In this document: in pieces, positions 46,658 to 59,998 of the stretch | Numbering within the stretch: position 1 is the stretch's first letter | How the letters are laid out: every line of letters starts with the position of its first letter | Assembly: GCA_037176725.1 (NCBI GenBank) | Contig: JAZBRS010000020.1 | Coordinates: forward strand, 50,806,001-50,870,000 | DNA: 64,000 nt | DNA from: Posidonia oceanica | Lineage: Eukaryota > Streptophyta > Magnoliopsida > Alismatales > Posidoniaceae | Direction: 5' to 3' | The notes under the pieces: model-generated | Told to the model about the DNA's origin: nothing | The model's input: only the letters and a program-made list of their open reading frames with translations | The model's database searches: none | Translations under genes and position numbers: made by a program

Positions 46658-48119
46658 TGCACAGATCGCAGAGATACAGGCTGATAGCTGCAGAGCTTGA
46701 TGGTACCTGCTATCAATAAACAATCAGATCTTGCAGGTATGTAATCATTGACAACAAGCAGAAGCTGAGACTGAAAATGTAGTTCCATATGCAATCTAGC
46801 AAGGTGATAACAGAACATAGCAATTAAGCATTGATAAGCAGGGGGATTCTGCAGCAGTCTTGCGGACACGGGGGCGAGGACCGGCAGGAGATCTGGACCA
46901 GCGCAGCTCGAGTGGCGTCAATGTGCTCTGCTGGGGAGAAGTACTGTCTTATGGCCGAAGCGCGTTGCAGAGCGGGAGAAATTGATAGAAGAGGAATGAC
47001 AGAAGAGGATGCATGTATGCATGATGCAGGTGATATGCTTATGAAGATGAGTAGTATGCTTGGATGGATGAGTATGCTTGGATGGATGAGTTTGCTTGGA
47101 TGCCCTCAGCATACGGAGTGCTTTGGTGCCTGCTGCAAAGGAAGGGAGTGGTCCCTGACTCACTGGGCCCTACCTAGACTCTTGGCTTGCTGGTGGCGCT
47201 CCGGAACAGGTGTTGGCATTGTACAGGTGGTGGTGTGGTGAGGACAGGCTACTGGCCAAACTCTCAGGACCTACACCTATTCTTTCAGCTCTCTCTTTTT
47301 TTTTTATTGATTTCTCCCTCATAGGTATGCAGTCTTTCTCTGCCCCTAGCCAGGAGAGGGTGAGTGTTCGCTCTTGAAGGGATGTGGTAGATTCTTTTAA
47401 GCTCGACATGCTGGGGATCTCTAGTAAAGCATGGGGGATAATGGTGCCTGTGTTTTTCGGGCTGTATTTTGCCTTTTTCTTCTTCTTCTTTTTTTTTTTT
47501 TTTTTGCTTTGCTTGCTTTTTCCCCTTTTTTTTTGGGTTTTTGTTCTATCCTTTTTTTTTTTTGCTTGTTGTTTTGCTTTTCTCTTTTTTTTCAGGCTTT
47601 TGCTATCCCCATTTTGGTGGCAAAAGGAGGGTGTTCGACATGTAATGGATCTAGGCTTTGGGTCTGCTGTGTGATGGGTAGAAGGAGCAGGGTTAGACTG
47701 CACACCCCTATCTCTAGGGCCGGCTTCTGTCTTCGTCTTCTGTTCCTTGGATGTGCCCAAACCTAGGTGTCTACTCTCACTTTTTCCAGACTCACATCCT
47801 AACATTTTTTCTCCCTCAGAGGTGTATGTCCTTGCGAGATTAGGCGGTTCGCCTGTCCTCGTTGGTGGTGGCTCCCTCACTAGCTAAGACATCTGAGTAG
47901 TGCCGGGTGAGGCAGGGTGACTCTTTCCAGAGTAGGCAAGCACTTCCGGTTTTCATCACCGGGCCAAAGATGCAATGCTTGAGAGGATGACGATGATGAT
48001 TTGAAAAGAGAGAATGCAAGAGTTGAAAGGATGACGATGATGATTTGAAATAGAGGTTGCAAGAGGTGAGAATGCAAGTGCAAGTGGGAGGAGGGCATCT
48101 GCAACGGGGCTGCTTTCGG
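46658..48119 (-). other. Spacer between integrase and extra ORF, element C
   Basis: Same layout as A 12037-13512: T-rich homopolymers here (47470-47600, A-rich on the sense strand), TGGATGAGTATGCT repeats near 47060-47100. The long reverse frame 47880-47170 is mostly Lys from A-runs. Confidence 0.55.
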
Positions 48120-49011
48120 CTACTGATAGTACTTCTTCAGATAGCAAAGGTTGACGGGCTCAGACTGCTCGACCCGGTCCATATCCTCAAGAGTTGCAGT
48201 GCCTCCCGAAAAGATTTGCTTGACCACAAAGGGGCCACGCCAATTGGGTCGGAATTTCCCTCGACCATCAGGCAAATGAATGGCGCGCAAGACAAGGTCC
48301 CCTGGCTGAAAGTTTCTGGGCTGGACCTTCTTCAAGAATGCTCTGGCCATCCGCTTCTGATAGTAGTGAGCGTTGTGCATGGCTTGCAGTCTGCGCTCAT
48401 CAATTAAGTTCAGTTGGATGCAGCGGTCTTCGACGCATTCTACCTCTTCCAACTCAGCTTCTCGTAGGATCCGCAGAGAGGGGATCTCTACTTCAACAGT
48501 AACACCGCTTCCATTCCGTACACCAGAGAGTACGGGGTGGCTCCTGTAGAGGTCCGGATTGATGTCCTGTACGCCCAGAGTGCGTACGGGAGCTTGTCGT
48601 GCCAATCCTTGTGGGTTTCTGCCATTTTCTTCAGGATTTTAACAATGTTCTTGTTTGCAGACTCCACAGCTCCGTTCATCTGTGGCCGATAGGGCGAGGA
48701 TCGATGGTGCTTGATCTTGAGACTTTGCAGGAATTCCTCGATCCTCTTGGCAATGAAGTTTGTGCCATTATCAGAGATGACTGAGTGCGGGACCCCATAC
48801 CGGGCAATGATATTGTTCTTGATAAATTTTTCCGTTGCCACAGCGGTGACTGTCCTGTAAGGAGCCGCTTCCACCCACTTGGTAAAGTAATCGATCGCTA
48901 TCAGAATGTAGCGATGACCATTTGAAGTAGCCGGGTGGATGGCGCCAATGACATCGATCCCCCAGGTGGAGAAAGGCCATGGTGAAGACATGTTATGCAG
49001 CTGATGTGGAG
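48120..49011 (-). pseudogene. int: Integrase fragment of element C
   Basis: It starts at the deletion junction with the residues just before the catalytic core and lacks the HHCC zinc finger. The catalytic motifs WGIDVIGAI, ISDNGTNF and NGAVESANK (D,D-35-E) and the C-terminal RPNWRGPFVVKQIF are present. TGG is intact where A has a stop. One base is missing near 48498-48502, shifting the frame before the C-terminal third; the natural stop is 48122-48120. It is out of frame with the protease/linker upstream. Confidence 0.9.
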
Positions 49012-49019
49012 GGGCCTTG
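49012..49019 (-). other. Deletion junction removing RT and both RNases H
   Basis: CAAGGCCC (sense strand) joins linker sequence equivalent to A 8463 to integrase sequence equivalent to A 11146. The same eight bases occur at both A positions, so about 2.68 kb was lost at an 8-bp microhomology, by template switching or end joining. Confidence 0.88.
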
Positions 49020-51495
49020 CTGATTCTACTGCTGACATTGCTGACTGTTCTGCTGCTGAGGCTGCTGACAGCTCTGTTACTGATTCTGCTTTCTGCTCAG
49101 TTACTGCTGCTGCTTGCACTGCTGATGCTTCCTCCTCTGGGTCTTCCAGTGTGCTTGTGGAGGGTATGCCAGACTGGTGGCTGCTCTGGGCATTGCCGCT
49201 CGCTATGCTGCTCAAATGAGGCATGTGTTGCACAAACCACCTAGACCCGCCTTCTGATTGGAGAGTGATGAGCTCATCTGGTCTAGGGGAGTCCGGTGCT
49301 GTTGAGTCTTCTTCCAGGACCATGATAGAGGCATGGTCTTCTTGCAGTGGGGGATCCGCAACCACGGCTTTCCCTTTCCTTTCTGCAGCTCGATGCTCTG
49401 TCAGGTCTTCTGCTATCGACTTGAGCTGTTCTTGATAAAGTAGCTCTTAGTCGGACATCCAAGAATCGACCTGGGCTTCTATCGCCACTCCTTCTTCCTC
49501 GTCCGAGGGGGAGTCGACGTAGTAGGCGCCGGGGGCCTGCGGCACTGGCCCGGCTGCAAGACGGATTGCTGCCCTTGGAATCTGCATGATCTGGTTCACG
49601 GGCGCGTCCGATGGCGGCAACTCTGATGTAGAAGGCCCAAATAGACAAGTCAGCGGTGCCATAGATGGATATGCTGCCAGGGTCACTGTTGGAGAGTAAG
49701 CAGGGGTGCTCTTCAGAGGGCTCAAGGGCCCGGAGAGTGTAGTGCTCAGTTGGCCTTTTGTATCGGGCCGTAACTGAGAGAGTGCAGCCTCTGACGCCAT
49801 GGGGTCTTGCCATGAGAGCTGCTGCTGGTTGTCGGGAGGATGCGAAGCGGACTGCGCCTGCTGCCTTCCTGGAGATGTGGATGCTGAAGCGAGCTAAGCC
49901 ACGCTGCTGACTGTATTGATTAACTGCCCCTCCAGAGATAGGGACAGTGGCACTGATGTTGCTGTGACCGCTGGTTGCATGCTTGGTTCTGCCAGAAGGA
50001 GTGTCTTTGACTCCTGCACTGCTGCTGTCTGTTCTTAAGATGCAGATGTGGATGCAAAAGAGTGGGAACTTGCTAGTTCTGCCACAGAGCCTGCTGAGCT
50101 GCCTGCTGTTTCTGCCAGAGGAAGAGCTGAATAGATTGACTGTGTGGCCTCTGCTCTGATCACTGTTTCTACTGTGCCGGTTGGGACTGCCTCTGTTGTG
50201 CCAGACTGCTCCTCATCCGAGTAGTAGTCCTCAACACACACCCAATCCTCTGTCGGTGCCGTGTCTTGATCGTCGGTCGATCCCAGGGTTCCTGCACTGG
50301 TAAAGTTAGTGAGGTCTCTGGGAATGGCTGATTCTGGATTGTTGAGCTGAAAGCAGTGATCTTCGTTGGGCTTGGGTTCGTAGCCGAGGCCTTCAGATTT
50401 CCTTCGCTCCACTGCTACGATCGGCTCTGCGATCCCCTGGCCGTGACGCCCGAGCGGCGTACCCTTTACGTAACCCCACCTGTGACATACATTCTCGACC
50501 ATTCGAAAAGGGTTGCTGTGAACGGTCAAGGAGTTGACACGTTCAAGATCAGGAATGAAGTTAATCGGCTCACACCGATTAACGCGATATAGGGCTTCAG
50601 AAGTCTCGGGGTCAAACGGGATAGATTGCGAAGACACGGGGGAGACTACTTCGATCCGCTCCTTCTCAAAGTTTTCCGTCATGACGACAATGACATCATC
50701 GCCGCGACGGTACTTTATCATTCGATGGAGGGTCGAAGGAAGGACCTGATGCTTGTGGAGCCAAGGGCGCCCAAGCAGAAGATTGAAATTTGGCTGCAAG
50801 TCGACGACATAGAATTCTACGTCGAAGACAACCGGGCCAATAGCAAGAGGAATAATCAGGATCCCTAGAGCGTCATGGTGAGTGTTGTCAAAGGCTGTCA
50901 TTCCCTTCACGGCTGGCGTGATGTCCTCGGCTTTGAATCCGAGCTTGGTTGCAGTACGCAAGGGGCAGACGTTAAGGCCTGACCCATTATCAACCAGTGT
51001 TAGGGGAATGCGAAAGTTTTTGAACTGCACCGTGACGAATAGGGGCTGGTTGTGATTAATCCCCGCCGGAGGCAGCTCATCACTTGTAAAAGAGATGACC
51101 TGGGGCTCCGCAATCAACCCAAACATGCTCTCCAAGGCTGAAGGCTCAATGGACTGGGACACACGGGCAGCCTGGAACACGCGAAGAAAAGCCTCGCGGT
51201 GTTCGGCAGAGGTGTGGATCAAGTCCCAGATAGAAATGTCGGCTTTGACATACTTAAGTTGGGAGGTCAAGTCTGCCTTAGGTTGGCTCTTTTTGGCAAG
51301 GGGAGGGGTAGTTCTGGCAGGCTCTAAGGGGGTAGTGGCAGGAAGCTGGGTTACTACAGGTTGGGTAGGGATTTGGCTAGCTACAGGTTGGCTCGAGGTC
51401 AGATCTGCTATGGGTTGGCTAGAGGGTGGGGGCATAACAGGTCTAGGGTGAGTTGAGCTAATTGCCGGTGTTGGGGGCCTGTAAACCCTCCCCGA
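49020..51495 (-). pseudogene. pro: Protease, G-patch and linker of element C
   Basis: Counterpart of A 5980-8463, with pol ATG at 51435. Protease active site VDNGSGLNV at residues 148-156 from that ATG and LLLGRPWLH intact; the G-patch-like RWGYVKGTPLGRHGQG follows. The protease itself is uninterrupted to codon 466. Stops then occur at 50037-50035 (TAA; CAA in A), 49896-49894 (TAG; CAG in A) and 49449-49447 (TAA; TTA in A), all within the low-complexity linker. The frame then reaches the deletion junction and enters integrase sequence out of frame. Confidence 0.88.
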
Positions 51496-54198
51496 TCACG
51501 TTACTTCCGCGCACATCTCTGTGGCATAGCTGTAAGGGACGCGATGGGTGTCCAAGGTTAAGTCAATAACCATTGGAGCACGTGCTGCGAGCACAGGAGA
51601 GGTTACAGGGGGACCTACAGGATACTGAGGTTTCTCTAGAGGGTATGGTTGTTGGGGTGGGAAGGCTGGGGTAGGTTGAGGTCTGCCTAGAAGGTGTAGC
51701 TGAGGTCGCCCTAAGAGGTGGATGGGGGAACTAGGCTAGGCCCTAGCTAGAAGGTGCACAGGGGGTTGAGCCTGGGGAAGCACGGTGGGAGGCGCGAGAG
51801 GGCGCTCCGGCCTGGCACGCGGTCGGATCATGTGAATTCCCGACTCGGAGCCGGCAACTGCCGCGAGATAGAGACTGACTGGGAAAGGCTCAGAGACGTC
51901 AGAGATGAGATCAGAAGGGTCTACCATAGAGGTAGCAGGCCCAGAGGGAAAGACAGAATGGATGCCTGAGGTTCCCGCCCCTCTCGGATAAGAGTGCTCC
52001 GGTAGGGGTTGGTGGATGATGCCAGAATGAGGGGGAATAGCTGAGTGTGCAGATGCATGTGTGTTTGCTTGGGTGGATGCCTCGTGCGTGTCGATCACAA
52101 TCGTTCCCGATTCGATCAAGTCCTGAATAGCGTTCCGCAGGGAGAAGCAATTGTCCGTCGAATGCCCGGCGCTTCGATGGAAATTGCAAAAGATGTCCGG
52201 CCTAAACCAATGCGGCAGAGGACTTGGTGGCGGACGAACCTCTGGGAACTTCAGGAGCGATGCAACCTTTGGCAAGATGACCGTGAGCGGTTCCACCAGT
52301 GGGGCGAATCTCCGCTTCTCAATGGGTGGCCTTCTTTGCCTCTGGTATGAGCCTTGCTGGACCGGTGCGGCAGGATAGACCGGTCTAGCGGTGGTAGTGA
52401 TGTGTGGTGTGTGTGTATTCCTAGGTGCAGGAGCGTACACCATCTGAGCTGGGGCAGGCCGGGATGGCAAGCGAACAGGCACAGCAGGGGAGTCGACGAA
52501 TGCAACAGCGGTTTTCGGGGAGTCCTTCCTCTTTGAGCGGTTGTTGCTGCTGCCGCTGTTGTTGTTGGAGGCGCTGCTGTTGGCACTGTTACTGCTGATC
52601 ACTGCCTGCTTAGCAATTGCAGAGAGAGCTGGGAAGTTGCCACTCCGCAAAGAACTCTCCACGTGCGCTCCAGCTCTGATGAGTGCCGCAAAAGTAGTGA
52701 CTGGTTGGATGCTAAGCAGAGCTCCGAGAGACGGCTGCGCCCCTTTGATAACGATCTCGATAGACTCCTCGTCAGAGGGTCTATCTCGAACCTGAGAGGC
52801 AAGGGTGCGCCAGCGGCTGACGTACTCCCCGAACGGCTCGCCAGAATTCTGCTTGATTGCGATCAAGTCCGCCCTCTTTGGGACCAGATCGAGGTTGAAG
52901 GAGTATTGTTCCAGGAACGCCTGACTGAGGTCGTTCCAAGTCTTGATGGCTGACATGTCAAGCGACGTAAACCACTTGAGTGCCGGCCCGGTCAAACTCT
53001 TCTGGAACAAGCGGATCAGCAACCTCTCGTCAGCCTGAAGTTGAGCGAGATCACCGCAATACGCCTTCAAGTGTGCTACGGGGCAGCCCCTACCATTATA
53101 CTTCTCGAAGTCTGGGATCTTGAACTTCGGAGGGTGTACCGCCTCTGGAAAGCAGCAGATGTCCCGGAATTGGTAGGTCTGGTGCTCAGTACCCTGCACT
53201 AGTCGTAGTGCCTTCTCCAAGACGTCCATCCGGTTATTGATGGGGTCTGGGATTGCTGCTGTAGGAGAGGGATCAGCAGGGATAGCGAGCACATACGCCG
53301 GATGGGTCGCACCTAAGTGCTCCTCCGGATCTACCATAGCGTCGCCTGGTGGAGCAACGGGATGGCCGGCATATCCGTGCTGGGGGACTGTGTATGCAGG
53401 AGTGTATGCAAGATGCTGGACCTGATGCAGAGGAGAAGAGTAGATGCCATGCTGTGCTGTGATAGGGGTAGGATGACGGAGCACCAGTTGCTGTACAGGC
53501 GGAGTGCCAGACAGCGAGCCAGTGAGGTACTGGGCTCCAGCCGGTCCAAAGGACTGACCGCCAGGGGGAAGTGGAGCATGCTGTGCTAAGTGTTGTGCAG
53601 CAGGAGGCGGTAAACGGGCCCCCATCGTCGGAACCGTGAGCAGTTGAGACGATGGTCGAGGCAGAGGTGTGGAGGTCGATGCATGAGATGCAAGAACTGG
53701 CCTCAGAGGAACCTTAGGAATGACAGAAATAGAGGAAGGACAAACCGATAGAGCCATGCTCTGCAGTCTCTGGGCAAGCTCCATCAGGTGCTGGCACTGC
53801 GCCTCGGGCGTCTCGGCAGCGGGAACGCTGAAGTGCAGTACCGGCGAAGGCTGAGAAACAAGTGGCACGGACATAGACTGTCCGGGAGGAAAGGATTCTA
53901 CAGCAAAGGTCGCAGCGACGGTGGAAGGGATGTCAAAGGCGACGTGTCCCTGGGACGGAGGGGGCAATGGCGTCTCCGGAGCACGAGTGATGGCCATCAA
54001 GATAGACTCGGCGACTGGATCCGGAGGAAGAGATGCTTGCCACTGTCCCGGGACGTACTGAGAACCTAGAGACGTCAGGGGAGGAAACCCTGGCGTCGGA
54101 GGGGGAACAAGGGGGACAGAAGGAGCAATCGGAGGGGCCGGAACGGAAACACCCTCCGTAACAGGAGTGAAGGAAGGCTCACTAACGTACTGGGCCAT
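51496..54198 (-). pseudogene. gag: gag of element C, one nonsense near the end
   Basis: Reverse-strand ATG 54198-54196, end at TGA 51498-51496, 901 codons with no frameshift. The only break is TAG at codon 821 (51738-51736; CAG in A), which falls after the zinc knuckle in the Pro-rich tail. The Retrotrans_gag core (FKIPDFEKYNGRG, WFTSLDMSAIKTWNDL) and the knuckle CNFHRSAGHSTDNC are intact, so a nearly complete capsid protein could still be produced. Upstream in-frame TTG at 54243 is not needed as a start. The following 20 codons before the pol ATG are open. Confidence 0.92.
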
Positions 54199-55498
54199 TG
54201 CTGACCTAGAGCGCGTGAGAACAGAGCTGCGACGAGTGTTCAAGCGGTGATTCCTAAGAGGAGCTATCTTCGCAAAGGCGGATAGCTCAGAAAGGGAATG
54301 GTCGCGAATGAAGTCGCAAAAGGGGTGTCAACGAAGGTCGGTACTCGAGCTCTGGCAAAGGGAAACTCGCTTTACCGATCATGCTGACACAACAGAAGGA
54401 AATTAGGGTTAGAAACTAAAAAGATGAATGCAAATGAGTTAGTTAAATGGCATGAATGATATGCATGCTTTCTAGTATGCCCCCCTCACCTAACTAGTGT
54501 GTCCTAGTAAGGTAATCTACTTCGGGTATCCCTGGGTGTACGGGTCACCGACTCAGGTCAGAAAAGTAGGTTCCCTGTCTAACTCCCGGCCCAAAGCTCA
54601 GGAAATGACAGGGTGGTGCGTTGGTGGCCTCTACCCCGCCAAAGCATGGGTGGTACCCTCTACTAACACCGACACGACCCCCGGACGAGGGGGGGACAGA
54701 CCGACTGACTCGTGCCACGCCCAAAGCGGTGGAACAAGAAGCCGGGACCGTCCTTCGCAGACTAATAGGTGGACTCAGATGAGAAGAATGCATGCCCTAT
54801 ATGATGCTTATGCAAATGCTTAAAGTCTTTTATCTTGCACATTTTATTAACCAGAGGGAGTGAAGGATTGTTCAGAGTCTCTAGTTGCTCCTAGGAGTTC
54901 TTTTTACTTGCGGTTTTTAGTTAACCATGGGGAGAGCAAACAAGTCTCTACTATCCTAGGCATGGCATGTGCGAAAGAGAAGAAAATCAGTCAAGCATGG
55001 CAGGCAGACAATCATACAACACAACAAAAGGCAAGTGCATGGCATGTGTAGGTGTTTGTGAGCATAATGGTGAAGAAAAACATTCATCGAGTCAAAAGGC
55101 ATGCACGTGCGTGCGTAGTGACATAGCAAAGGTGTAAAAGAAGCATTCAACATTCAAAAAGTATGTATTGTTGCCAAACAAGTATGTAGACACGCAATGT
55201 GCGAGAATTAAAGCAATAACGAGCAAGTAAGGCAAAGCAAGTAAAGGCAAGTAAGCTGTAAAGGAAGTAAAAGCAGAAGCAGGGAAACAAGTAAATAAAC
55301 AAGCACAGAAGTAAAGCTAAGCAAAAAGAGCGCAAACCGAGGCGAAAGAGGTGCAAAACCTAGGCAAAGTAACCACGAAGCGACTTGCTAGGAGTTTGCA
55401 CAGAAAAGCGTGCAAAACAGGCAAAAGAGGCAAGCTAAGGCAAGCAAAACTGCGAAAGCGGGCGAGCAAAAAGCCAGGAACGAAAGCCGGAGTCTTCT
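54199..55498 (-). other. Element C 5' leader
   Basis: Homologous to A 1970-3276 with no ORF. The stretch 54490-54790 is the best-conserved non-coding part; 55150-55480 is the GCAAGTAAAG-rich part. Confidence 0.6.
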
Positions 55499-55516
55499 TC
55501 CCCAACGGAGTCGCCA
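55499..55516 (-). promoter_or_regulatory. Primer-binding site of element C (tRNA-Arg)
   Basis: Sense TGGCGACTCCGTTGGGGA, one base inside the LTR; 17 of 18 bases match the tRNA-Arg(ACG) complement. Confidence 0.85.
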
Positions 55517-55517
55517 C

Positions 55518-58500
55518 TGTAGCAATACCGATCGGAATCAGGCTCGCTATTAGCGGCGATTGGATCTGAGGAAGAGGCTCAACTCGAAAACACTTAAAAT
55601 CGAGGAGAAAAGAGAAAGATAAGACAAATCAGAGTCGCCACCAGGTCCATTAACGGGAGACAAGGAAAATCGGGGGAAATGCGTGAATTAACACGCGAAA
55701 TCCAGCAAGAAATGCAAAGCAAAGCAATGCAAAAGAGAACAAATGCAAATACATGCAAATGAGATGACTCTAGCCTAGGATAAGGGCAATATGGTCAATG
55801 CAGGCCAAAAGACAGGGCAAGGACTCCTGTTACGTGCGGGGAAGGTGTTAGGCACCCCCGACACGCCCGAGAATCGGTCTTTCTAGGCTTACGCTCGCAT
55901 ACGCAAGGAAATGCAGGATTGAATGCCTATGTGCCTATGAATGCCTAAATGAATGCTCAAGGTGTGCTCTAAGTGGGGAGATGCAAAGTAGGGAAGTAAA
56001 CGTGCTGTCTAAATGCTCAGCTACGCTGTCTGTGTTCCGAACTGGGCGAAACCTGGCTCGTGAGAACTCCAGGCAGTAAGCATCACTGCCCTATATGCAA
56101 ATGCAAGCAAAAAATTAAAACAACGGCAAAACCATGCAATGTGATCGACATGCAAAAGAAAACGGCGTAAAACACGCAAAACGAGGCGAAAAACAAGAAA
56201 GCGCGCAAAACGGTGCAAAAAGACAAGATCGGCACGCAAAACGGGCGAGAAAGCAAGGCGGCACGCAAATCGGTGCAAAAGACGATGTCGGGCACGCAAA
56301 ACTGTGCCAAAGACAGGGCGAGCACGCAAAACGGCGCGAAAGACAAAGCAGGCACGCAAAACGGTGCCAAAAGCAGCGAGATAAAACCTCGGAAAAGCCG
56401 TGCGAATGCAAATGCAAGGAAAAGATTAGAAGCAGTAAAAGGAGAAGTAGAACAGTGCATGTGCGAGAACAGGCGCTGTCCGGGGCCACACAGAGTAGGT
56501 GTGAAGACCTACAAAGGGGAGAGTGAGCAAACGGAGGGATTACCACTCCTTTGTGACCGTTTCCCACTAAACCGTTTCACGATATGTCTCGCACGCTGCC
56601 CAAAGCTCGCGATGCGATCGGATCGTGGAAAAGGGGGAAGAAAGTCGCATTAAGTGGTAAATCCAGGGAAAACTCAACACAAAACACATGGGGAAACGCG
56701 AAACGGGGATCTGAGTTGCCAAGCGGAAAGGGGAGGTCCTATTCTACATGCTCAAAGAGATAGAAATCGAAAACGAGGAAAACTATGCAAATGGCATGCA
56801 AAAGAATGCAATGCAGGGGTTCAGGAGGACATACCTGGAAATCCTGGAGCCTGATCTGAAATCTGCTTGGTCCATGCTGAAGAGCGCTTCGCTGCGATCG
56901 TCTGGGCAGCTTGTTTGAGAAGATCCAACGGCCAGATTGGAAGATATCGCAGCTTCAAGGCAGGAGGACCAGAACAGGGGAGAAGAGCAGATCTATGTGT
57001 TCAGGAGGTCCTAGGGGTGTGCAAAAGGTCCTCCCAAGTGAAGGGGAGCTAAAAGGTGCTTAGTGTGTGCAAAGGGATGCTAAAATGCAAAGCTAAATGA
57101 ATGCAGGATGCATGCAAAAGCAAGAAGAGGCAAGAAGGGAAAAATTTGGAAAAGACAGGAGTTCAAAAGCATTTTTGAAAAAGAGAAGGGGCTAAATGCA
57201 AGTTTTCACAAAGGATGGGGTCCACAAAGGAGGGTTTTGAAAACAGGAGAGGGCAGGGCTTTATTTTGCAAAAGACTGGGCCCAGGAAATTATTTTGAAA
57301 AGAGGGTATGCATTGGAAGAAGTTTTGAAAGCAAAAAGAAATCAGAATGCAATTTCGGAAAAAACTAGGGTCTAAAGTGCAAATTTTCTAGAAAACAGGG
57401 TTCTGGGGAGTCCGGGAATGCAAGTGGAGGGTCTACATGCAATTTTGTAAGCATAGGAGCTAAGATGCAACTTTAGGGGCAAAACAATCTTTTTACATGG
57501 TTTTTTAAAGGATGCAAGGACCTATGTGTGATTTTTGAATCATGCAGGGGTCAAATATGCAATTTTATATGTAAAACATGCTCTGAAATCAAAAGACAGG
57601 ACTGATGTGCAATTTTTGGAAAAAACAGGGGCCAAAATGCAATGCAATAAGCAAAAATGCATGCAAAATGGTTACTGTGCATTTAACAGGACCTACATGC
57701 AAAAATGAAAAAACAGAGGGACAAATATGCAATGCAGCATGCAAAAATTAAAAATGAAACCTAAGTTACTACAGTGCAGAGGATTTAAATGCAAAAATGA
57801 GAAAAAACAGGGGCACAGAATGCAATATGATATGGTAAAATTCATGCATTTAAAATGAATGATTTACTGCAGGACCTATGTGCAATAATTGAAAACAGAG
57901 GGACTGATGCATAAAATTTTACAACTAAATAGCACAGTAAAAGGACTGAAATGAAAATACTGAAAAACACAGATATTCAGAGCAATTTAGCATGGTTTTA
58001 AATTAAAAACAAAGCAAATTAAATGGCATAAGGACTGAAACGCAAAAAAGAAAGAACTTAGGCTAAGCATGCAATATTCACCAGAAACTATACTAAGAAA
58101 ACAAAATAAATGAACAGTGCTGGCCGACAACCGCGAGCACTGTAGCAGATAGGAGACGGATGTCCGCGAGGCGACCAGCATTCAATGCCTCCGGAAAAGA
58201 TGCTGAGATAGAGGAGAAGCGGCGAGCTCTGTGGATGATAAGATGGAGGTTTCGAAATTTAAATGGTGGAGGGAGCACTGCAGTAGCTGTCGCGGGAGGA
58301 AAAAGGGAGGAGAAAATGCAGAAGGTTGAGGAAGAAGAAGGAGAAGACGGGCTGGGCTGCGGGCCGAAAGAAAAAAGAAAAGGAAATGAAGAAGAAAGGG
58401 AGAGACGGGCTGAATTGGGCCCAGCAAGGAAAAAGAAGAAAAGAAAAATGAGAAGAAAGAAAGAAAGAGAGGGAAAAGAAAGGAAATAAAATTAGGAAAA

Positions 58501-59998
58501 ATAGATTAAAAATAAGCAAAAATACTAGAAAGGTTGTGTTGTGAATTAGGATTTTAATTAGATTTTTTAATGACCATTTTGGGTTGATTAATGTGTTTTG
58601 GGTTTGATTAGGGTTTTAGGGTTTTGTTTTGCTCTTAATTTGTTTTCACTTGATTAAATGTTTGTTAAATCTTTTAAATTGTTTTGTTAATTGCGTTTTT
58701 CTTGTTAAGTACTTAGGATGTTAATTAGGATTTTTAAGATTTATTTTTATATTAATTAGGATGGGTTTTTAGGCCTTTTAGTTTTAATCTTTTAGGATTT
58801 TCCTTTTTTAGGTCTTTTGGATTAGGTTTCTGATTTTCTTTTATTTTGTTAAGTTTTTCCTGATGTTTTTAATTGGGTTTCTCTTGTCTGATGGAGTATT
58901 TTTAAGTCCTTTTTAATGTGTTTTTTTTTATTTTCCTTTTAATTAAGTTCTTAGGTTGTTCTTTCTTATGTTTGTTAAGTTAAGCCTTTTTTCTTTCATT
59001 AGTTACTTATCTTGGTGCTTTAATTGTTTTACTTCTTTTTAGGGTTTGTTTTTTAATTCTTTTGATAGGGTTTTTACTTTTGTTGTGTTTTGATTTTATT
59101 TTAGTTTTTTTCCTGATTTTTCAGTATTTTCTTTTGATTTGTTTTGCATTTTTTTAGCCCACATGCTTGGTTTTCTTTTTAGCTTGATTTAGTTAAGTTT
59201 AGGTTTTTAATTGCTTGTTTAATGTTTTTCCATTGTTTTTCTTAGGGTTCTGATTTGTTTCTTTTATATTTTGGGGTTTTACAGATTTTTAGGGGTTTTC
59301 ATGAATTTTAGCAAGAGAAAGAAAGGGGAAAAGAGAAAGAAGAAGAGAAGGGAAAAAGGAAGAATAAAGGGAAAAGAGATGAGTTGAAGGAAAAGGATTT
59401 TTTGAAAATTAGGGAAAGTGTTAAAAATAAAGTAAAAATAGGAATAAGATAGAGGAAGGATAGAAGCACAAAGGGGGCCCACAGCCAAGCAAGAAAAGGA
59501 GCAAGAAGGGGATGAAAAGAGAGATGATAAACAGGAGAGAGAGAGGAGAGAGAAAATGATAATCCCGAAGAGAGAAAAGGATAATTTGGGTGAATGGAGG
59601 TCTTAAAGGTCTTGGAATGGGATGAAAATTGGTGAGTGGGTAGTCTAGGGTTTGAGGTGTTGGTTCTGAAGTTTTGGTTTGATTCTAAGAAGCTTTTGGA
59701 GGGGTTTTAAGGTGTAGAAAAGGAGAGTTTTGCCTAGGTTTTCTAGGGTTTTTGGGAATGGTCTAACGTTTGAGATTTTCTAAGTTCTTGGGTAGGTTTG
59801 CTAAGTGGGTGTTGGTGGGTTTTCCTATAGATTTTGGTTAGGTTTTGAGCTTGGGAAGAGGGGTAAAGGCTTAGGTCAAGTTTGCTTGGTTTTGAAGGGT
59901 AAAGAAGAGGGTTAGGGTTTGGTTTTGGTTTGGGTTTGAGTCCAGCAATCACCAGAGGGTCCCAAATGGTCCAAGCCTGTCAAGATGGGGTGTCAACA
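55518..59998 (-). repeat. Element C 5' LTR, 4481 bp (reversed)
   Basis: In + orientation TGTAG at 55518 to CAACA at 59998. About 1% different from 37678-42147 and sharing its 1.45 kb internal loss (junction at about 58130), so that loss predates the last transposition. Confidence 0.94.

Larger units (their letters stand above)
37678..59998 (-). mobile_element. Element C: end-to-end non-autonomous Tat-clade element, 22321 bp
   Basis: Both LTRs, PBS, PPT and a 5-bp duplication are present, so the insertion is intact end to end. Reading on the reverse strand: 5' LTR 59998-55518, leader, gag, protease/linker, integrase fragment, extra ORF, 3' UTR repeats, PPT, 3' LTR 42147-37678. RT, both RNases H and the integrase zinc finger are deleted, so it needed proteins from a partner to move. 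LTRs differ at about 45 of 4470 sites. Confidence 0.95.
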
